In this document: positions 39,244 through 48,755 of the stretch, piece after piece
Layout: each line of letters opens with the position of its first letter
How positions within the stretch are numbered: the stretch's first letter is position 1
From: Oceanicola sp. 502str15
Lineage (GTDB): Bacteria; Pseudomonadota; Alphaproteobacteria; Rhodobacterales; Rhodobacteraceae
Length of the DNA: 64,000 bases
Assembly: GCF_024105635.1 (NCBI RefSeq)
Contig: NZ_WYDQ01000001.1
Location: 310,001-374,000, forward strand
Direction: 5' to 3'
The notes under the pieces: generated by a model
The model's input: the letters and a program-made list of their open reading frames with translations, nothing else
The model's database searches: none
What the model was told of the DNA's origin: nothing
Program-made: the position numbers and the translations under genes

Positions 39244-40350
39244 ATGCCTGTAGATAAAGGTGCAATTCAAACCGCTTTGGCCAAGGTCGGGCTTGCGGAC
39301 GGCGGCGACCTTGTATCTCGGGACATGATTCGAGCGTTGCAGATCGGCGACAGTGGGGATGTGAAGTTTGTCATCGAAGCCGATGATGCAGCTGCAGCAT
39401 CGCGGATGGAGCCGATTCTGGAGGCCGCAAAGGCCGCGGTTCTGGCGGTGGAGGGGGTCAGCTCGGTCTCTGCCCTTCTCACGGCGCATAGCGGCGGCCC
39501 GGCAAAGCCCGCCGCGCCCGCGCCCCAGGGCGGCACGCAGGCGCCGCCGAGCCTGAAGATCGGCCGTCACCCGACGCCGCAGGCCGGGCCGACGAAGATT
39601 GCGGGCGTGGAGCGCATCATTGCGGTGGGCTCGGGCAAGGGCGGCGTGGGCAAGAGCACGGTCTCGGCCAACCTCGCGGTGGCGCTGGCGCGGCAGGGCC
39701 GGAAGGTGGGGCTGCTGGACGCCGATATATACGGACCCAGCCAGCCGCGGATGATGGGCCTCAACAAGCGGCCCGGAAGCCCGGACGGCGAGCGGATCGT
39801 GCCGCTGCACGCCCATGGCGTCACTTTCATGTCTATCGGGCTGATGCTGGAAGAGGGGCAGGCGGTGATCTGGCGCGGGCCGATGCTGATGGGCGCGTTG
39901 CAGCAGATGATGACGCAGGTGGAGTGGGGCGAGCTGGATGTGCTGATCGTCGACTTGCCGCCGGGCACGGGGGATGTGCAGCTCACGCTGTGCCAGCGCT
40001 ACCCGATCACCGGCGCCGTGGTGGTGAGCACCCCGCAGGACGTGGCGCTGATAGATGCCCGCAAGGCGATCGACATGTTCGGCAAGCTCAAGACCCCGGT
40101 GCTGGGGCTGATCGAGAACATGTCTACTTATATATGTCCGAACTGCGGGCATGAGGCGCATCTGTTCGGCCACGGCGGCGTGGCGGCGGAGGCGAAGCTG
40201 ATGAACGTGCCGCTGCTGGCGCAATTGCCGCTGGAGCTGGACACCCGGCTGGGCGGCGACAAGGGCGTGCCGGTGGCCGCGGGCGAGGGCAGCGCGGCGG
40301 AGGCCTATGCCGCCCTGGCCAAGGGTCTCGTGGAAGGCGGGATGGGCTGA
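39244..40350 (+). CDS. Mrp/NBP35-family iron-sulfur cluster carrier ATPase
   Basis: 368 aa. An N-terminal DUF59-like part (residues ~1-85) precedes the ATPase: IIAVGSGKGGVGKSTVSANL (deviant Walker A), LLDADIYGPSQPRMMG, LIVDLPPGTGDVQLTL, ENMSTYICPNCGHEAHLFG with the CxxC that holds the bridging cluster. Cytosolic scaffold/carrier for [4Fe-4S] assembly. AAGGAG lies 11 bases before ATG 39244. Confidence 0.92.
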   Translation: MPVDKGAIQTALAKVGLADGGDLVSRDMIRALQIGDSGDVKFVIEADDAAAASRMEPILEAAKAAVLAVEGVSSVSALLTAHSGGPAKPAAPAPQGGTQAPPSLKIGRHPTPQAGPTKIAGVERIIAVGSGKGGVGKSTVSANLAVALARQGRKVGLLDADIYGPSQPRMMGLNKRPGSPDGERIVPLHAHGVTFMSIGLMLEEGQAVIWRGPMLMGALQQMMTQVEWGELDVLIVDLPPGTGDVQLTLCQRYPITGAVVVSTPQDVALIDARKAIDMFGKLKTPVLGLIENMSTYICPNCGHEAHLFGHGGVAAEAKLMNVPLLAQLPLELDTRLGGDKGVPVAAGEGSAAEAYAALAKGLVEGGMG

Positions 40351-40385
40351 GGCCCACCCCCGCCGACGGGATCGCGCCCCACCCG

Positions 40386-40422
40386 TGGGAGATCATGGGA
40401 CGCGCTATGGGACTTTATGGGA
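40386..40422. promoter_or_regulatory. MraZ-type operator: four TGGGA boxes
   Basis: TGGGA at 40386, 40396, 40408 and 40418: two pairs with 5-base gaps (10-bp period), separated by 7 bases. MraZ is known to bind TGGGN repeats separated by five bases in front of its own operon. Located about 610 bp before the mraZ start and 36 bp after the mrp stop. Confidence 0.6.
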
Positions 40423-40430
40423 TCACGGCT

Positions 40431-40455
40431 GAATCGCGGCGAATCGCGCTGAATC
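40431..40455. promoter_or_regulatory. Three GANTC methylation sites in 10-bp phase
   Basis: GAATCGCG occurs at 40431, 40441 and 40451, so GAATC (a CcrM GANTC site) repeats three times exactly one helical turn apart. In Caulobacter, GANTC methylation and GcrA control cell-division promoters. Immediately beside the TGGGA boxes, which marks this as the likely control region of the division cluster. Confidence 0.55.
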
Positions 40456-41034
40456 GCGGCGCCGTTACCGGGTGGATTAGGGGTTTTGACCTCGATTTTG
40501 GCCCCGGACGACCCGCTCTGGCAGGCGAATTGGGCCTGTGGGCCATGCTTTTTGGGAAAATAGGGGACTTTTTTGCGTGCTCGATGCGCCACTATATCTA
40601 GTGGCTTTGGGCCGAAGTCTCACCAGAAATTCCGTGAAAGTGCTGAAAACCCCGTGATCGGCGGGAACTGGCTGCGGCTGGTTGGTGGGATTCTGGGGCT
40701 CTGGGGGCAATGTGGTGTTGCCTCCCATGATTTCCCATGGCATACCTGATCCCAAGATGAAGACGGGAACACAAAGCGACACAAGATCGCAAACTCCCAA
40801 AGTCAGGCAGGCTTTCATACAGGCACCCGCTTTCATCTGAACGAAGAGATCCGGCGCGCGAGCGAGCAGACATCCCCCCAGGTGGCGCGCGCACCGGACA
40901 TTCCCAGAAATGGGACGAGGGCGGCGGATTGGGCACATGGCAGCAGCTCAATCCGCCGTTTTCATTTTCGGGGACACGCAAGGGCCCGGGCCCGTTTGGG
41001 GCGGGCGCTTGAGGGACAGTGAAGGAGCGGCGAT

Positions 41035-41541
41035 TTGGGTCGCAGGTTCAGAGGCGAAGGCCACCACAAGGTGGACACGAAGGGCAGGGTGAGCATCCCC
41101 GCCCTGTTTCGCCATGTTCTGGCCGCCGAAGACCCCGATTGCGCCACGGGCGACAACGCCAACCTGGTGATCGTTTACGGCGACCACCGCCAGAACCACC
41201 TCAAATGCTATACGGTCAACGCGATCAACGAGATCGACGACAAGATCGCCGCCATGCCGCGCGGCACCAAGCAGCGGCGTTACCTCGAGCGGCTCTATTC
41301 CGGTATGTCCCTGCCGACGCAGGTGGACGAGACCGGGCGCCTGGTGCTTCCGGCCAAGCTGCGCGAGAAGGTGGGGCTCGACAAGGAGGCCTTCTTCATC
41401 GCCACCGGCGACAGCTTTCAGATCTGGAATCCCGAGACCTACAACGAGGTCCATGGGGTCGACGACGAAGAGTGGCTCGACGACATGGGTGAGGATTTCG
41501 ACCCGCTGGAGCTGCTCGATCTCGCCCAGGGCGAGGGTTGA
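41035..41541 (+). CDS. mraZ: Division/cell-wall cluster regulator MraZ
   Basis: 168 aa, two AbrB-like SpoVT halves: FRGEGHHKVDTKGRVSIPAL near the N-terminus and ETGRLVLPAKLREKVGLDKE later, then a longer acidic C-terminus. DNA-binding repressor of its own operon in other bacteria. The start is TTG at 41035, set by AAGGAG at 41022-41027; there is no ATG or GTG in a suitable position. First gene of the dcw cluster, 3 bp before rsmH. Confidence 0.93.
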   Translation: MGRRFRGEGHHKVDTKGRVSIPALFRHVLAAEDPDCATGDNANLVIVYGDHRQNHLKCYTVNAINEIDDKIAAMPRGTKQRRYLERLYSGMSLPTQVDETGRLVLPAKLREKVGLDKEAFFIATGDSFQIWNPETYNEVHGVDDEEWLDDMGEDFDPLELLDLAQGEG

Positions 41542-41544
41542 GCG

Positions 41545-42552
41545 ATGGCGGCGGCCGAAAGCCTTTCGCCAGACACGTCCCAAGGGGCCGCGCCCCATGT
41601 TCCTGTCCTCATTGATCCGCTGATCGAACACGCGGCGCCGGTATCGGGCCATTGGGTCGACGGCACCTTTGGCGCGGGCGGCTATGCGCGCCGTCTGCTG
41701 GCGGCGGGGGCCGAGCGGCTGACCGGGATCGACCGCGACCCGAGCGCGATCACCGGGGCGGCGGCGATGGTCGAGGCCTTCGCGCCGCGGCTCGAGGTGG
41801 TGCCGGGGCGGTTCTCGCAGATGGGCGAGCTGGTGGAGGGGCCGGTAGCGGGCGTTGTGCTCGACCTCGGGGTCTCGTCGATGCAGCTCGACCAGGCGGA
41901 GCGGGGCTTTTCGTTCATGCGCGACGGGCCGCTGGACATGCGGATGGCCAGCGAGGGGCCGAGTGCCGCCGATCTGGTGAACGAGGCCGACGAGGCGCAT
42001 CTGGCGGATATCATTCATTTTTACGGCGAGGAGCGGGCGGCGCGGCGGATTGCCAAGGCGATCGTGAAGGCGCGGCCCTTAAGCCGGACGCTGGAGCTGG
42101 CCGAGGTGGTTTCGTCCTGCCTGCCCAAGCCGCGCCCGGGGCAGGTGCACCCGGCGACGCGCAGCTTTCAGGGCATCCGCATCGCGGTGAACGACGAGTT
42201 CGGCGAGCTGATTGCCGGGCTGGAGGCGGCCGAGGGGCTGCTTGCCGAGGGCGGCGTGCTGGCGGTGGTCACCTTTCATTCGCTGGAGGACCGGGTGGTG
42301 AAGCGCTACCTCGCGGCCCGCTCTGGCGCCGCGCCGCGCGCCAACAGGTTTGCGCCCGAACAGGCCGCCCCGCCGGCGCCGTTCGAGCCGATCACCAAGA
42401 AGGCGGTGGCCCCCACAGAGGAGGAAACCGCCGCCAACCCCCGCGCCCGCTCGGCCAAGCTGCGCATGGCGCGGCGCACTGGCGAAGCGGGGGGCGAGGT
42501 TGACAGGGCACAGATGGGCCTGCCGGGCCCGAAACACTGGTGGAAAGGGTAA
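41545..42552 (+). CDS. rsmH: 16S rRNA (cytosine-1402 N4) methyltransferase
   Basis: 335 aa. SAM-binding [17 protein letters not shown] and GIDRDPSAI, then [35 protein letters not shown] and [15 protein letters not shown], all classical RsmH (MraW). Methylates C1402 in the ribosomal P site. Begins 3 bp after mraZ and precedes ftsL by 6 bp. Confidence 0.96.
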   Translation: MAAAESLSPDTSQGAAPHVPVLIDPLIEHAAPVSGHWVDGTFGAGGYARRLLAAGAERLTGIDRDPSAITGAAAMVEAFAPRLEVVPGRFSQMGELVEGPVAGVVLDLGVSSMQLDQAERGFSFMRDGPLDMRMASEGPSAADLVNEADEAHLADIIHFYGEERAARRIAKAIVKARPLSRTLELAEVVSSCLPKPRPGQVHPATRSFQGIRIAVNDEFGELIAGLEAAEGLLAEGGVLAVVTFHSLEDRVVKRYLAARSGAAPRANRFAPEQAAPPAPFEPITKKAVAPTEEETAANPRARSAKLRMARRTGEAGGEVDRAQMGLPGPKHWWKG

Positions 42553-42558
42553 GAGAGA

Positions 42559-42927
42559 ATGCGCGGCTTCTTCTATGTCATCTCGGCGCTTGCCGTCATG
42601 GGACTGGCCTTCTGGGCCTATCACGAGAACTACCAGACCCAGAAATCGCAGAAGGACATGGCCAAGCTGAGGGCCGAGATCCGCAATCTCTATGACACCC
42701 GCGCCATGCTGCGGGCGGAATGGGCCTATCTGAACCGGCCCGAGCGGCTGACCGAGCTGGCGGAGCTGAACTTTACCCGCCTTGGCCTGCTGCCCTTCGG
42801 GGCAGAGCAGTTCGGCCGGGTCGACCAGGTGGGCTTTCCGGCCGAGGAGCTGGCCCCGATCACCGACCCCGTGGAAATCAGCGGCACGCTTCAGGATGAT
42901 GCCGAGGATGGAGAGCAGTACCCATGA
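42559..42927 (+). CDS. ftsL: Cell division protein FtsL
   Basis: 122 aa. Short bitopic protein: one transmembrane helix at residues ~4-20 (FFYVISALAVMGLAFWAY), then a coiled-coil segment (SQKDMAKLRAEIRNLYDTRA) and LNRPERLTELAELNFTRLGL. Sequence is poorly conserved, so position between rsmH and ftsI supports the call. Partner of FtsB/FtsQ in the divisome. Overlaps ftsI by 4 bp. Confidence 0.88.
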   Translation: MRGFFYVISALAVMGLAFWAYHENYQTQKSQKDMAKLRAEIRNLYDTRAMLRAEWAYLNRPERLTELAELNFTRLGLLPFGAEQFGRVDQVGFPAEELAPITDPVEISGTLQDDAEDGEQYP

Positions 42928-44705
42928 CCCGCACCCCGCTGCGCCCGCTGGCCCGTGTGATTGCCGCCCGTCAGAGCGGGCAGAACCCCGATGCGATCGA
43001 GCGCGAGAACCTGCGCCTGCGCCATGAGGCGCAGCGCGACAGGCTGCGTTTCCGCGCCGAGGGGCGGTTGTTTGTGCTTGGTGTCTGCTTCTTCTGCGCC
43101 TTCGTGGTGATCGGCGCGCGGATGGGGCACCTGGCGGCCTCGGTTCCGGCGGAGCCGACGAGCGGCGATGTGGCCGAGCTCATCAGCGCCAGCCGCGCCG
43201 ACATTGTCGACCGGCAGGGGCGGGTGCTGGCCACCAACCTGTCGACCCATTCGCTCTATGCCCAGCCGCCGCTCATGGTGGAGAAGGAGCGCGCCGCCGA
43301 GGAGCTGGCGAAGATCTTTCCCGACCTCGATGCCGAGAAGCTGAAGCGCCAGTTCACCGGGGCGCGCAAGTTCGTCTGGGTGAAGAAGAAGATCAGCCCC
43401 GAGCAGATGCAGGCGGTGCATGACATCGGCGAGCCGGGGCTGCTGTTTGGCCCGCGCGAGATGCGGCTTTATCCGAACGGGGCGCTGGCCTCGCATATCC
43501 TCGGCGGCGCGAGCTTTGGCCGCGAGGGGGTGCATAGTGCCGAGGTGGTGGGCGTTGCGGGCGTTGAAAAGCAGTTCGACGCGCTGCTGCGCGATCCGGC
43601 CCGTGCCGGCAGGCCGCTGGAGCTGACCATCGACCTCACCGTGCAGGCGGTGACGGAAGAGGTGCTTTATGGCGGCATGAAGCTGATGAATGCCAAGGGC
43701 GCGTCGGCGGTGCTGATGGATGTGCACAGCGGCGAGATCCTCGCCATGGCGAGCCTGCCCGACTTCGACCCCAACAACCGTCCGCGCCCGCTGACCAGCG
43801 GCGACCAGTCCGACAGCCCGTTGTTCAACCGGTCGGTGCAGGGGGTCTACGAGCTGGGCTCGACCTTCAAGATCTTTGCCGCCGCGCAGGCGATGGAGCT
43901 GGGGCTGGTGAACCCGGATACGGTGATCAACACCAAGGGCCCGCTGACCTGGGGCAAGCACCGGATTCGGGACTTTCACAACTACGGCAACGAGCTGAGT
44001 GTGACCAAGATCATCGTGAAGTCTTCCAACATCGGCACCGCACGGCTGGCGATGGACATCGGCGCGCAGCGCCAGCAGGAGTTTCTCGGGCAGCTCGGCT
44101 TTCTGGAGCCGACCCCTGTGGAGATGGTGGAGGCCCCGACCGGCAAGCCGCTGCTGCCGCCCAACTGGTCGGAGATCTCCACGATGACGATCAGCTATGG
44201 CCATGGCCTGTCGGCCAGCCCGCTGCATCTGGCGACCGGCTACGCCTCGCTTTTGAACGGGGGCACAAGGGTTTATCCGACGCTCCTCAAGCAGGACGTG
44301 AAGAAGGAAGGCCCCCGGGTGGTGAGCGCGCGGACCTCGGAGCGGTCGCGGATCATGTTGCGCAAGGTGGTGACCGAGGGCACCGCCAGCTTTGGCGAGG
44401 TCGAGGGCTACGCGGTGGGCGGCAAGACCGGCACCGCCGACAAGCCCAAGCCGCGGGGCGGCTATTACAAGGACAAGGTGATTGCCACCTTCGCCACCAT
44501 CTTTCCGGCCCATGACCCGAAGTACGTGCTGGTGGTGAGCCTCGACGAGCCGGTCGAGCTGACCGGCCCGCAGCCGCGCCGCACCGCCGGCTGGACCGCG
44601 GTGCCGGTGACCGCCGAGATGATCCGCCGGGTGGCCCCTTTGCTGGGGCTGCGGCCAAGCGTTGAACCCGGCACCGAAGCTGCTTTAATACGGACATCGA
44701 ACTAA
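42924..44705 (+). CDS. ftsI: Peptidoglycan transpeptidase FtsI (PBP3)
   Basis: 593 aa, class B PBP. Membrane helix at residues ~46-65, dimerisation domain (RADIVDRQGRVLATNLSTHS), transpeptidase domain with the three active-site motifs: GSTFK (SxxK), SSN, and KTGTA. Makes septal cross-links. Overlaps ftsL and lies 22 bp before murE. Confidence 0.95.
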   Translation: MTRTPLRPLARVIAARQSGQNPDAIERENLRLRHEAQRDRLRFRAEGRLFVLGVCFFCAFVVIGARMGHLAASVPAEPTSGDVAELISASRADIVDRQGRVLATNLSTHSLYAQPPLMVEKERAAEELAKIFPDLDAEKLKRQFTGARKFVWVKKKISPEQMQAVHDIGEPGLLFGPREMRLYPNGALASHILGGASFGREGVHSAEVVGVAGVEKQFDALLRDPARAGRPLELTIDLTVQAVTEEVLYGGMKLMNAKGASAVLMDVHSGEILAMASLPDFDPNNRPRPLTSGDQSDSPLFNRSVQGVYELGSTFKIFAAAQAMELGLVNPDTVINTKGPLTWGKHRIRDFHNYGNELSVTKIIVKSSNIGTARLAMDIGAQRQQEFLGQLGFLEPTPVEMVEAPTGKPLLPPNWSEISTMTISYGHGLSASPLHLATGYASLLNGGTRVYPTLLKQDVKKEGPRVVSARTSERSRIMLRKVVTEGTASFGEVEGYAVGGKTGTADKPKPRGGYYKDKVIATFATIFPAHDPKYVLVVSLDEPVELTGPQPRRTAGWTAVPVTAEMIRRVAPLLGLRPSVEPGTEAALIRTSN

Positions 44706-44727
44706 GCAGCACACGGAGCGACCGGCG

Positions 44728-46218
44728 ATGAGCGATAGAGCAAGGGTAAGGTCGCTGGCAGAGCTGGGATTGACCGCCCAGCATGGCGCCGAGGCGCGGC
44801 TGACCGGCCTTTCGGTGGACAGCCGCGATGTGCAGGAGGGCCATCTGTTTGCCGCCCTTCCCGGCAGCCGGATGCATGGGGCCGAGTTTGTCGGCTATGC
44901 GCTGCGGATGGGCGCGAAGGCGGTGCTGACCGATGCCGAGGGCGCACGGGTCGCGGCGGCGGAACTCTCGAAATTCGACGTGGCGCTGGTGGTGACCGAA
45001 GATCCGCGCGGGGCACTGGCGATGGCCGCCGCGCTCTGGTTCGGCGCCCAGCCCGACGTGATGGTGGCGGTGACCGGCACCAACGGCAAGACCAGCGTGG
45101 CCAGCTTTACCCGCCAGATCTGGGTGGCGATGGGCCTGAGCGCCGTCAACCTCGGCACGACCGGGGTGGAGGGCGCATGGGAATATCCGCTCAAGCACAC
45201 GACGCCCGAGCCGATCACGCTGCACCGCGCATTGTCGCTGTCGGTGGAGGAGGGCGTGACCCATGCCGCGATGGAGGCCAGCTCGCACGGGCTGGCGCAG
45301 CGGCGGCTGGACGGGGTGCGGCTTTCGGCGGCGGGGTTCACCAACTTCAGCCAGGATCACCTGGATTATCATGCCACCTTCGAGGAGTACTTCGCCGCCA
45401 AGGCCCGGCTCTTCGACCAGGTGCTGGCCGAGGATGCGCCGGCCGTCATCAACATGGAAGACCCGCGCGGGCCGGAAATGGCCGAGGTCGCGCTGGCCGC
45501 GGGCCATGCGGTGCTGCGGGTGGGCCATGACGAGGGTTTCGAGCTGGCCATCGTGGGCCAGCGGTTTGACGCCACCGGGCAGGATCTGCGGTTTCTGCAC
45601 GAGGGGATGCCGCGGCAGGTGCGGCTGGGGCTGATCGGGGGCTTTCAGGCCGAGAACGTGATGGTGGCCGCCGGGCTCTGCATTGCTTCGGGCTCGGACC
45701 CGGTGGAGGTGTTCAACGCGCTGCCGCAACTGGTGACGGTGCGGGGCCGGATGCAGCTTGCCGCCACCCGCGAGAGCGGCGCGGCGGTGTTTGTCGACTA
45801 CGCCCACACGCCCGATGCGCTGGCGACCGCGCTTCAGGCGCTGCGGCCCCATGTGATGGGCAAGCTGGTGGTGGTTTACGGCGCGGGCGGCGACCGCGAC
45901 ACGGGCAAGCGCCCGCTGATGGGCGAAGCGGCCCGCGACCATGCCGATGTTCGAATAGTGACAGATGACAACCCTAGATCGGAGGATCCGGCGCGGATCC
46001 GTGCAGCAATTCTGCAAGCCGACCCGGAGGCCACCGAGGTGGGCGACCGGGCCGAGGCGATCCTGCGCGGGGTTGATGCGCTGGGGCCGGGCGATGCCTT
46101 GCTGATCGCGGGCAAGGGCCATGAGACCGGGCAGATCGTGGGGGATGATGTGTTTCCCTTCGACGATGCCGAGCAGGCCAGCGTGGCCGTGGCCGCACTA
46201 GACGGGCAGATGACATGA
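44728..46218 (+). CDS. murE: UDP-MurNAc-L-Ala-D-Glu : meso-diaminopimelate ligase
   Basis: 496 aa. ATP loop VTGTNGKTSVASFTRQ, the substrate region LKHTTPEPITLHRALSLSVE, and the DNPR motif (VTDDNPRSEDPARIR) that marks meso-diaminopimelate specificity. Cytosolic peptidoglycan-precursor synthesis. Overlaps murF (ATGA). Confidence 0.96.
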   Translation: MSDRARVRSLAELGLTAQHGAEARLTGLSVDSRDVQEGHLFAALPGSRMHGAEFVGYALRMGAKAVLTDAEGARVAAAELSKFDVALVVTEDPRGALAMAAALWFGAQPDVMVAVTGTNGKTSVASFTRQIWVAMGLSAVNLGTTGVEGAWEYPLKHTTPEPITLHRALSLSVEEGVTHAAMEASSHGLAQRRLDGVRLSAAGFTNFSQDHLDYHATFEEYFAAKARLFDQVLAEDAPAVINMEDPRGPEMAEVALAAGHAVLRVGHDEGFELAIVGQRFDATGQDLRFLHEGMPRQVRLGLIGGFQAENVMVAAGLCIASGSDPVEVFNALPQLVTVRGRMQLAATRESGAAVFVDYAHTPDALATALQALRPHVMGKLVVVYGAGGDRDTGKRPLMGEAARDHADVRIVTDDNPRSEDPARIRAAILQADPEATEVGDRAEAILRGVDALGPGDALLIAGKGHETGQIVGDDVFPFDDAEQASVAVAALDGQMT

Positions 46219-47636
46219 GCGCTCTGTGGACGGCCGCCGAGGCGGCAGCGGCCACGGGCGGGCAGGCGCGGGGTGATTGGGCGGCCACGGGGCTTTCGAT
46301 CGACAGCCGCAGCATTGCGCCGGGCGAGCTGTTCGTGGCGCTGACCGATGTGCGCGACGGGCATGACTTTGTGGCCGATGCGCTGGCCAAGGGCGCGGCG
46401 GCGGCGCTGGTCAGCCGTGTGCCCGAGGGCTGCGAGGAGGCGCCGCTGCTGGTGGTGGGCGATGTGCTCGAAGGGCTGGAGGCGCTGGGCCGGGCGGGCC
46501 GGGCGCGCACCCGCGCCAAGGTGGCGGGGGTCACAGGCTCGGTCGGCAAGACCTCGACCAAGGAGATGCTGCGGGCCATCCTTGCGCGGCAGGGCGTGGT
46601 TCATGCCGCCGAAAAGAGCTTCAACAACCATTGGGGCGTGCCGCTGACGCTGGCGCGGATGCCGGTGGAGGCCGATTTTGCCGTGATCGAGATCGGCATG
46701 AGCAACCCCGGCGAGATCGCCCCGCTGGCGCGAATGGCGCGGCCCGATGTGGCGATGATCACCACGGTGGCCCCGGCCCATATGGCGGCCTTCGGCAGCC
46801 TTGAGGGGATTGCGCGGGAGAAGGCGAGCATCTTCGAGGGGCTGGAGCCGGGGGGCGTGGCGGTGATCAACGCCGATCTCGAGACCACGCCGATCCTGCG
46901 CGAAGCCGCCGAGGCAGCGGGCGGGCGGATTGCAACCTTCGGGAAAGACGGAGATTTTGCGCTCGGCACGGTGATGCTCTCGGAAGGGCAGACGGTGGCG
47001 GAGGCGCGGTTGCACGACCAGCCCGCCATGTTCAAGCTGACCACGCCGGGCACACATTTTGCGATGAACGCGCTGGGCGCCCTTGCGGTGGCCGAGGCGC
47101 TGGGGGCCGATCTGGGCCTTGCCACGGCGGACCTTTCCAAATGGACCCCCTACGAGGGGCGCGGCGCGCGCGAGGAGATCACCACCGATCCGGCCCGTGC
47201 GGGCGGCTTCCTGACCCTCTTTGACGACAGCTACAACGCCAACCCGGCCTCGATGGCCGCCTCGCTGGAAATGCTCGCCGCCACCGCCCCACGTGACGGG
47301 ATCGGGCGGGTGCGCAAGGGGCGGCGGATCGCGGTGATCGGGGACATGCTGGAGCTTGGCCCCGACGAGCAGGCCCTGCACGCGGCGCTGGCCGGGCTGG
47401 AGGCGATGGAGCAGGTGCATACGGTGCATACCGTCGGCCCGCTGGCCCATGCGCTGCACGCGGCGCTGCCGGAGGACCAGCGCGGATTTCATGCGCCCGA
47501 CGGCGCGGCGATGGCGCGCGAGGTCTCGAAACTGGTGGATGCCGGCGATGTGGTGCTGGTAAAGGCCTCGCTGGGCACCGGGCTGGCGCGGGTTGTTGAC
47601 GCGATACGGAAAATGGGCCAAGCCGGTCCGAAATAA
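46215..47636 (+). CDS. murF: UDP-MurNAc-tripeptide : D-Ala-D-Ala ligase
   Basis: 473 aa. ATP loop VTGSVGKTSTKEMLRAILAR, FNNHWGVPLTLARMPVEADF, IGMSNPGEIAPLARMARPDV and DSYNANPASMAASLEMLA match MurF. Completes the UDP-MurNAc-pentapeptide. Spacing to mraY is 33 bp. Confidence 0.96.
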   Translation: MSALWTAAEAAAATGGQARGDWAATGLSIDSRSIAPGELFVALTDVRDGHDFVADALAKGAAAALVSRVPEGCEEAPLLVVGDVLEGLEALGRAGRARTRAKVAGVTGSVGKTSTKEMLRAILARQGVVHAAEKSFNNHWGVPLTLARMPVEADFAVIEIGMSNPGEIAPLARMARPDVAMITTVAPAHMAAFGSLEGIAREKASIFEGLEPGGVAVINADLETTPILREAAEAAGGRIATFGKDGDFALGTVMLSEGQTVAEARLHDQPAMFKLTTPGTHFAMNALGALAVAEALGADLGLATADLSKWTPYEGRGAREEITTDPARAGGFLTLFDDSYNANPASMAASLEMLAATAPRDGIGRVRKGRRIAVIGDMLELGPDEQALHAALAGLEAMEQVHTVHTVGPLAHALHAALPEDQRGFHAPDGAAMAREVSKLVDAGDVVLVKASLGTGLARVVDAIRKMGQAGPK

Positions 47637-47669
47637 CGACAAGAAATAACGAGAAAGAGGGGCAGGGGC

Positions 47670-48755
47670 ATGCTCTACTGGCTGGCAGAAATTGGCGACG
47701 GGGGCGGGGCGTTCAACCTGTTTCGCTACATCACCTTCCGGGCGGGGGCGGCGTTTTTCACCGCGCTGGTCTTCGGCTTCATCTTTGGCCGTCCGCTCAT
47801 CAACATGCTGCGCAAGCGCCAGAAGGGCGGACAGCCGATCCGCGATGACGGCCCCGAAAGCCACATGTTGACCAAGGCGGGCACGCCGACGATGGGGGGG
47901 CTGCTGATCCTCTCGGCGCTGGCGCTCTCCACCCTGCTCTGGGCGCGGCTCGACAACCCCTATGTCTGGATCGTGTTGCTGGTGACGGTGGGCTTTGGCC
48001 TGATCGGCTTTGCCGACGACTATGCCAAGGTGAGCAAGCAGAACACCAAGGGCGTGTCGGGCAAGGTGCGATTTGGCCTTGGCCTGCTGATCGCCGCCTG
48101 CGCGGGCACGGCGGCGGCGTGGTTTCACCCGGAAGAGCTGACCGGGCAGCTGGCGCTGCCGGTGTTCAAGGATGTGCTGTTGAACCTCGGCATCTTCTTC
48201 GTGCCCTTCTCGATGGTGGTGATCGTGGGGGCGGCCAATGCGGTGAACCTGACCGACGGGCTCGACGGCCTTGCGATCATGCCGGTGATGATTGCCGCAG
48301 GCACACTGGGGGTGATTGCCTATGCGGTGGGCCGGGTCGACTTTACCGAATATCTCGACGTGCATTACGTGCCCGGATCGGGCGAGCTGCTGATCTTCTG
48401 CGCCGGGCTGATCGGCGGGGGCCTTGGCTTTTTGTGGTACAACGCGCCGCCTGCGGCGGTGTTCATGGGGGACACCGGCTCGCTCGCCTTGGGCGGGGCG
48501 CTGGGCGCGATTGCGGTTGTCACCAAGCACGAGCTGGTGCTGGCGATCGTGGGCGGCATCTTCGTGGCCGAGGCGCTCTCGGTGATCATTCAGGTGCTCT
48601 ACTTCAAGCGCACCGGCAAGCGGGTGTTCCTGATGGCGCCGGTGCACCACCACTTTGAAAAGCGGGGCTGGGCCGAGCCGCAGATCGTGATCCGGTTCTG
48701 GATCATTTCGCTGATCCTTGCGCTGATCGGTCTGGCGACGCTGAAGATCCGGTGA
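47670..48755 (+). CDS. mraY: Phospho-MurNAc-pentapeptide transferase
   Basis: 361 aa, ten membrane segments. [57 protein letters not shown] and the [20 protein letters not shown] loop are the MraY signatures. Forms lipid I at the inner membrane. Its stop overlaps the SDR start (TGATG). Confidence 0.97.
   Translation: MLYWLAEIGDGGGAFNLFRYITFRAGAAFFTALVFGFIFGRPLINMLRKRQKGGQPIRDDGPESHMLTKAGTPTMGGLLILSALALSTLLWARLDNPYVWIVLLVTVGFGLIGFADDYAKVSKQNTKGVSGKVRFGLGLLIAACAGTAAAWFHPEELTGQLALPVFKDVLLNLGIFFVPFSMVVIVGAANAVNLTDGLDGLAIMPVMIAAGTLGVIAYAVGRVDFTEYLDVHYVPGSGELLIFCAGLIGGGLGFLWYNAPPAAVFMGDTGSLALGGALGAIAVVTKHELVLAIVGGIFVAEALSVIIQVLYFKRTGKRVFLMAPVHHHFEKRGWAEPQIVIRFWIISLILALIGLATLKIR

Larger units (their letters stand above)
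40351..41034 (+). other. 684-bp gene-free leader before mraZ
   Basis: No supported gene. It holds the TGGGA and GAATC clusters, a palindrome CCACTA-tatc-TAGTGG at 40589-40604 that includes a -10-like TATATC, a second group of TGGG at 40686, 40694 and 40702 (8-bp period), and two CCCAT at 40724 and 40734 (TGGG on the minus strand, 10-bp period). The transcript leader before mraZ may be several hundred bases long. Confidence 0.6.

Noticed and set aside
41035..41541. mraZ start at a downstream ATG
   Set aside because: It would remove most of the first SpoVT half; TTG 41035 has an ideal AAGGAG and the family N-terminus.
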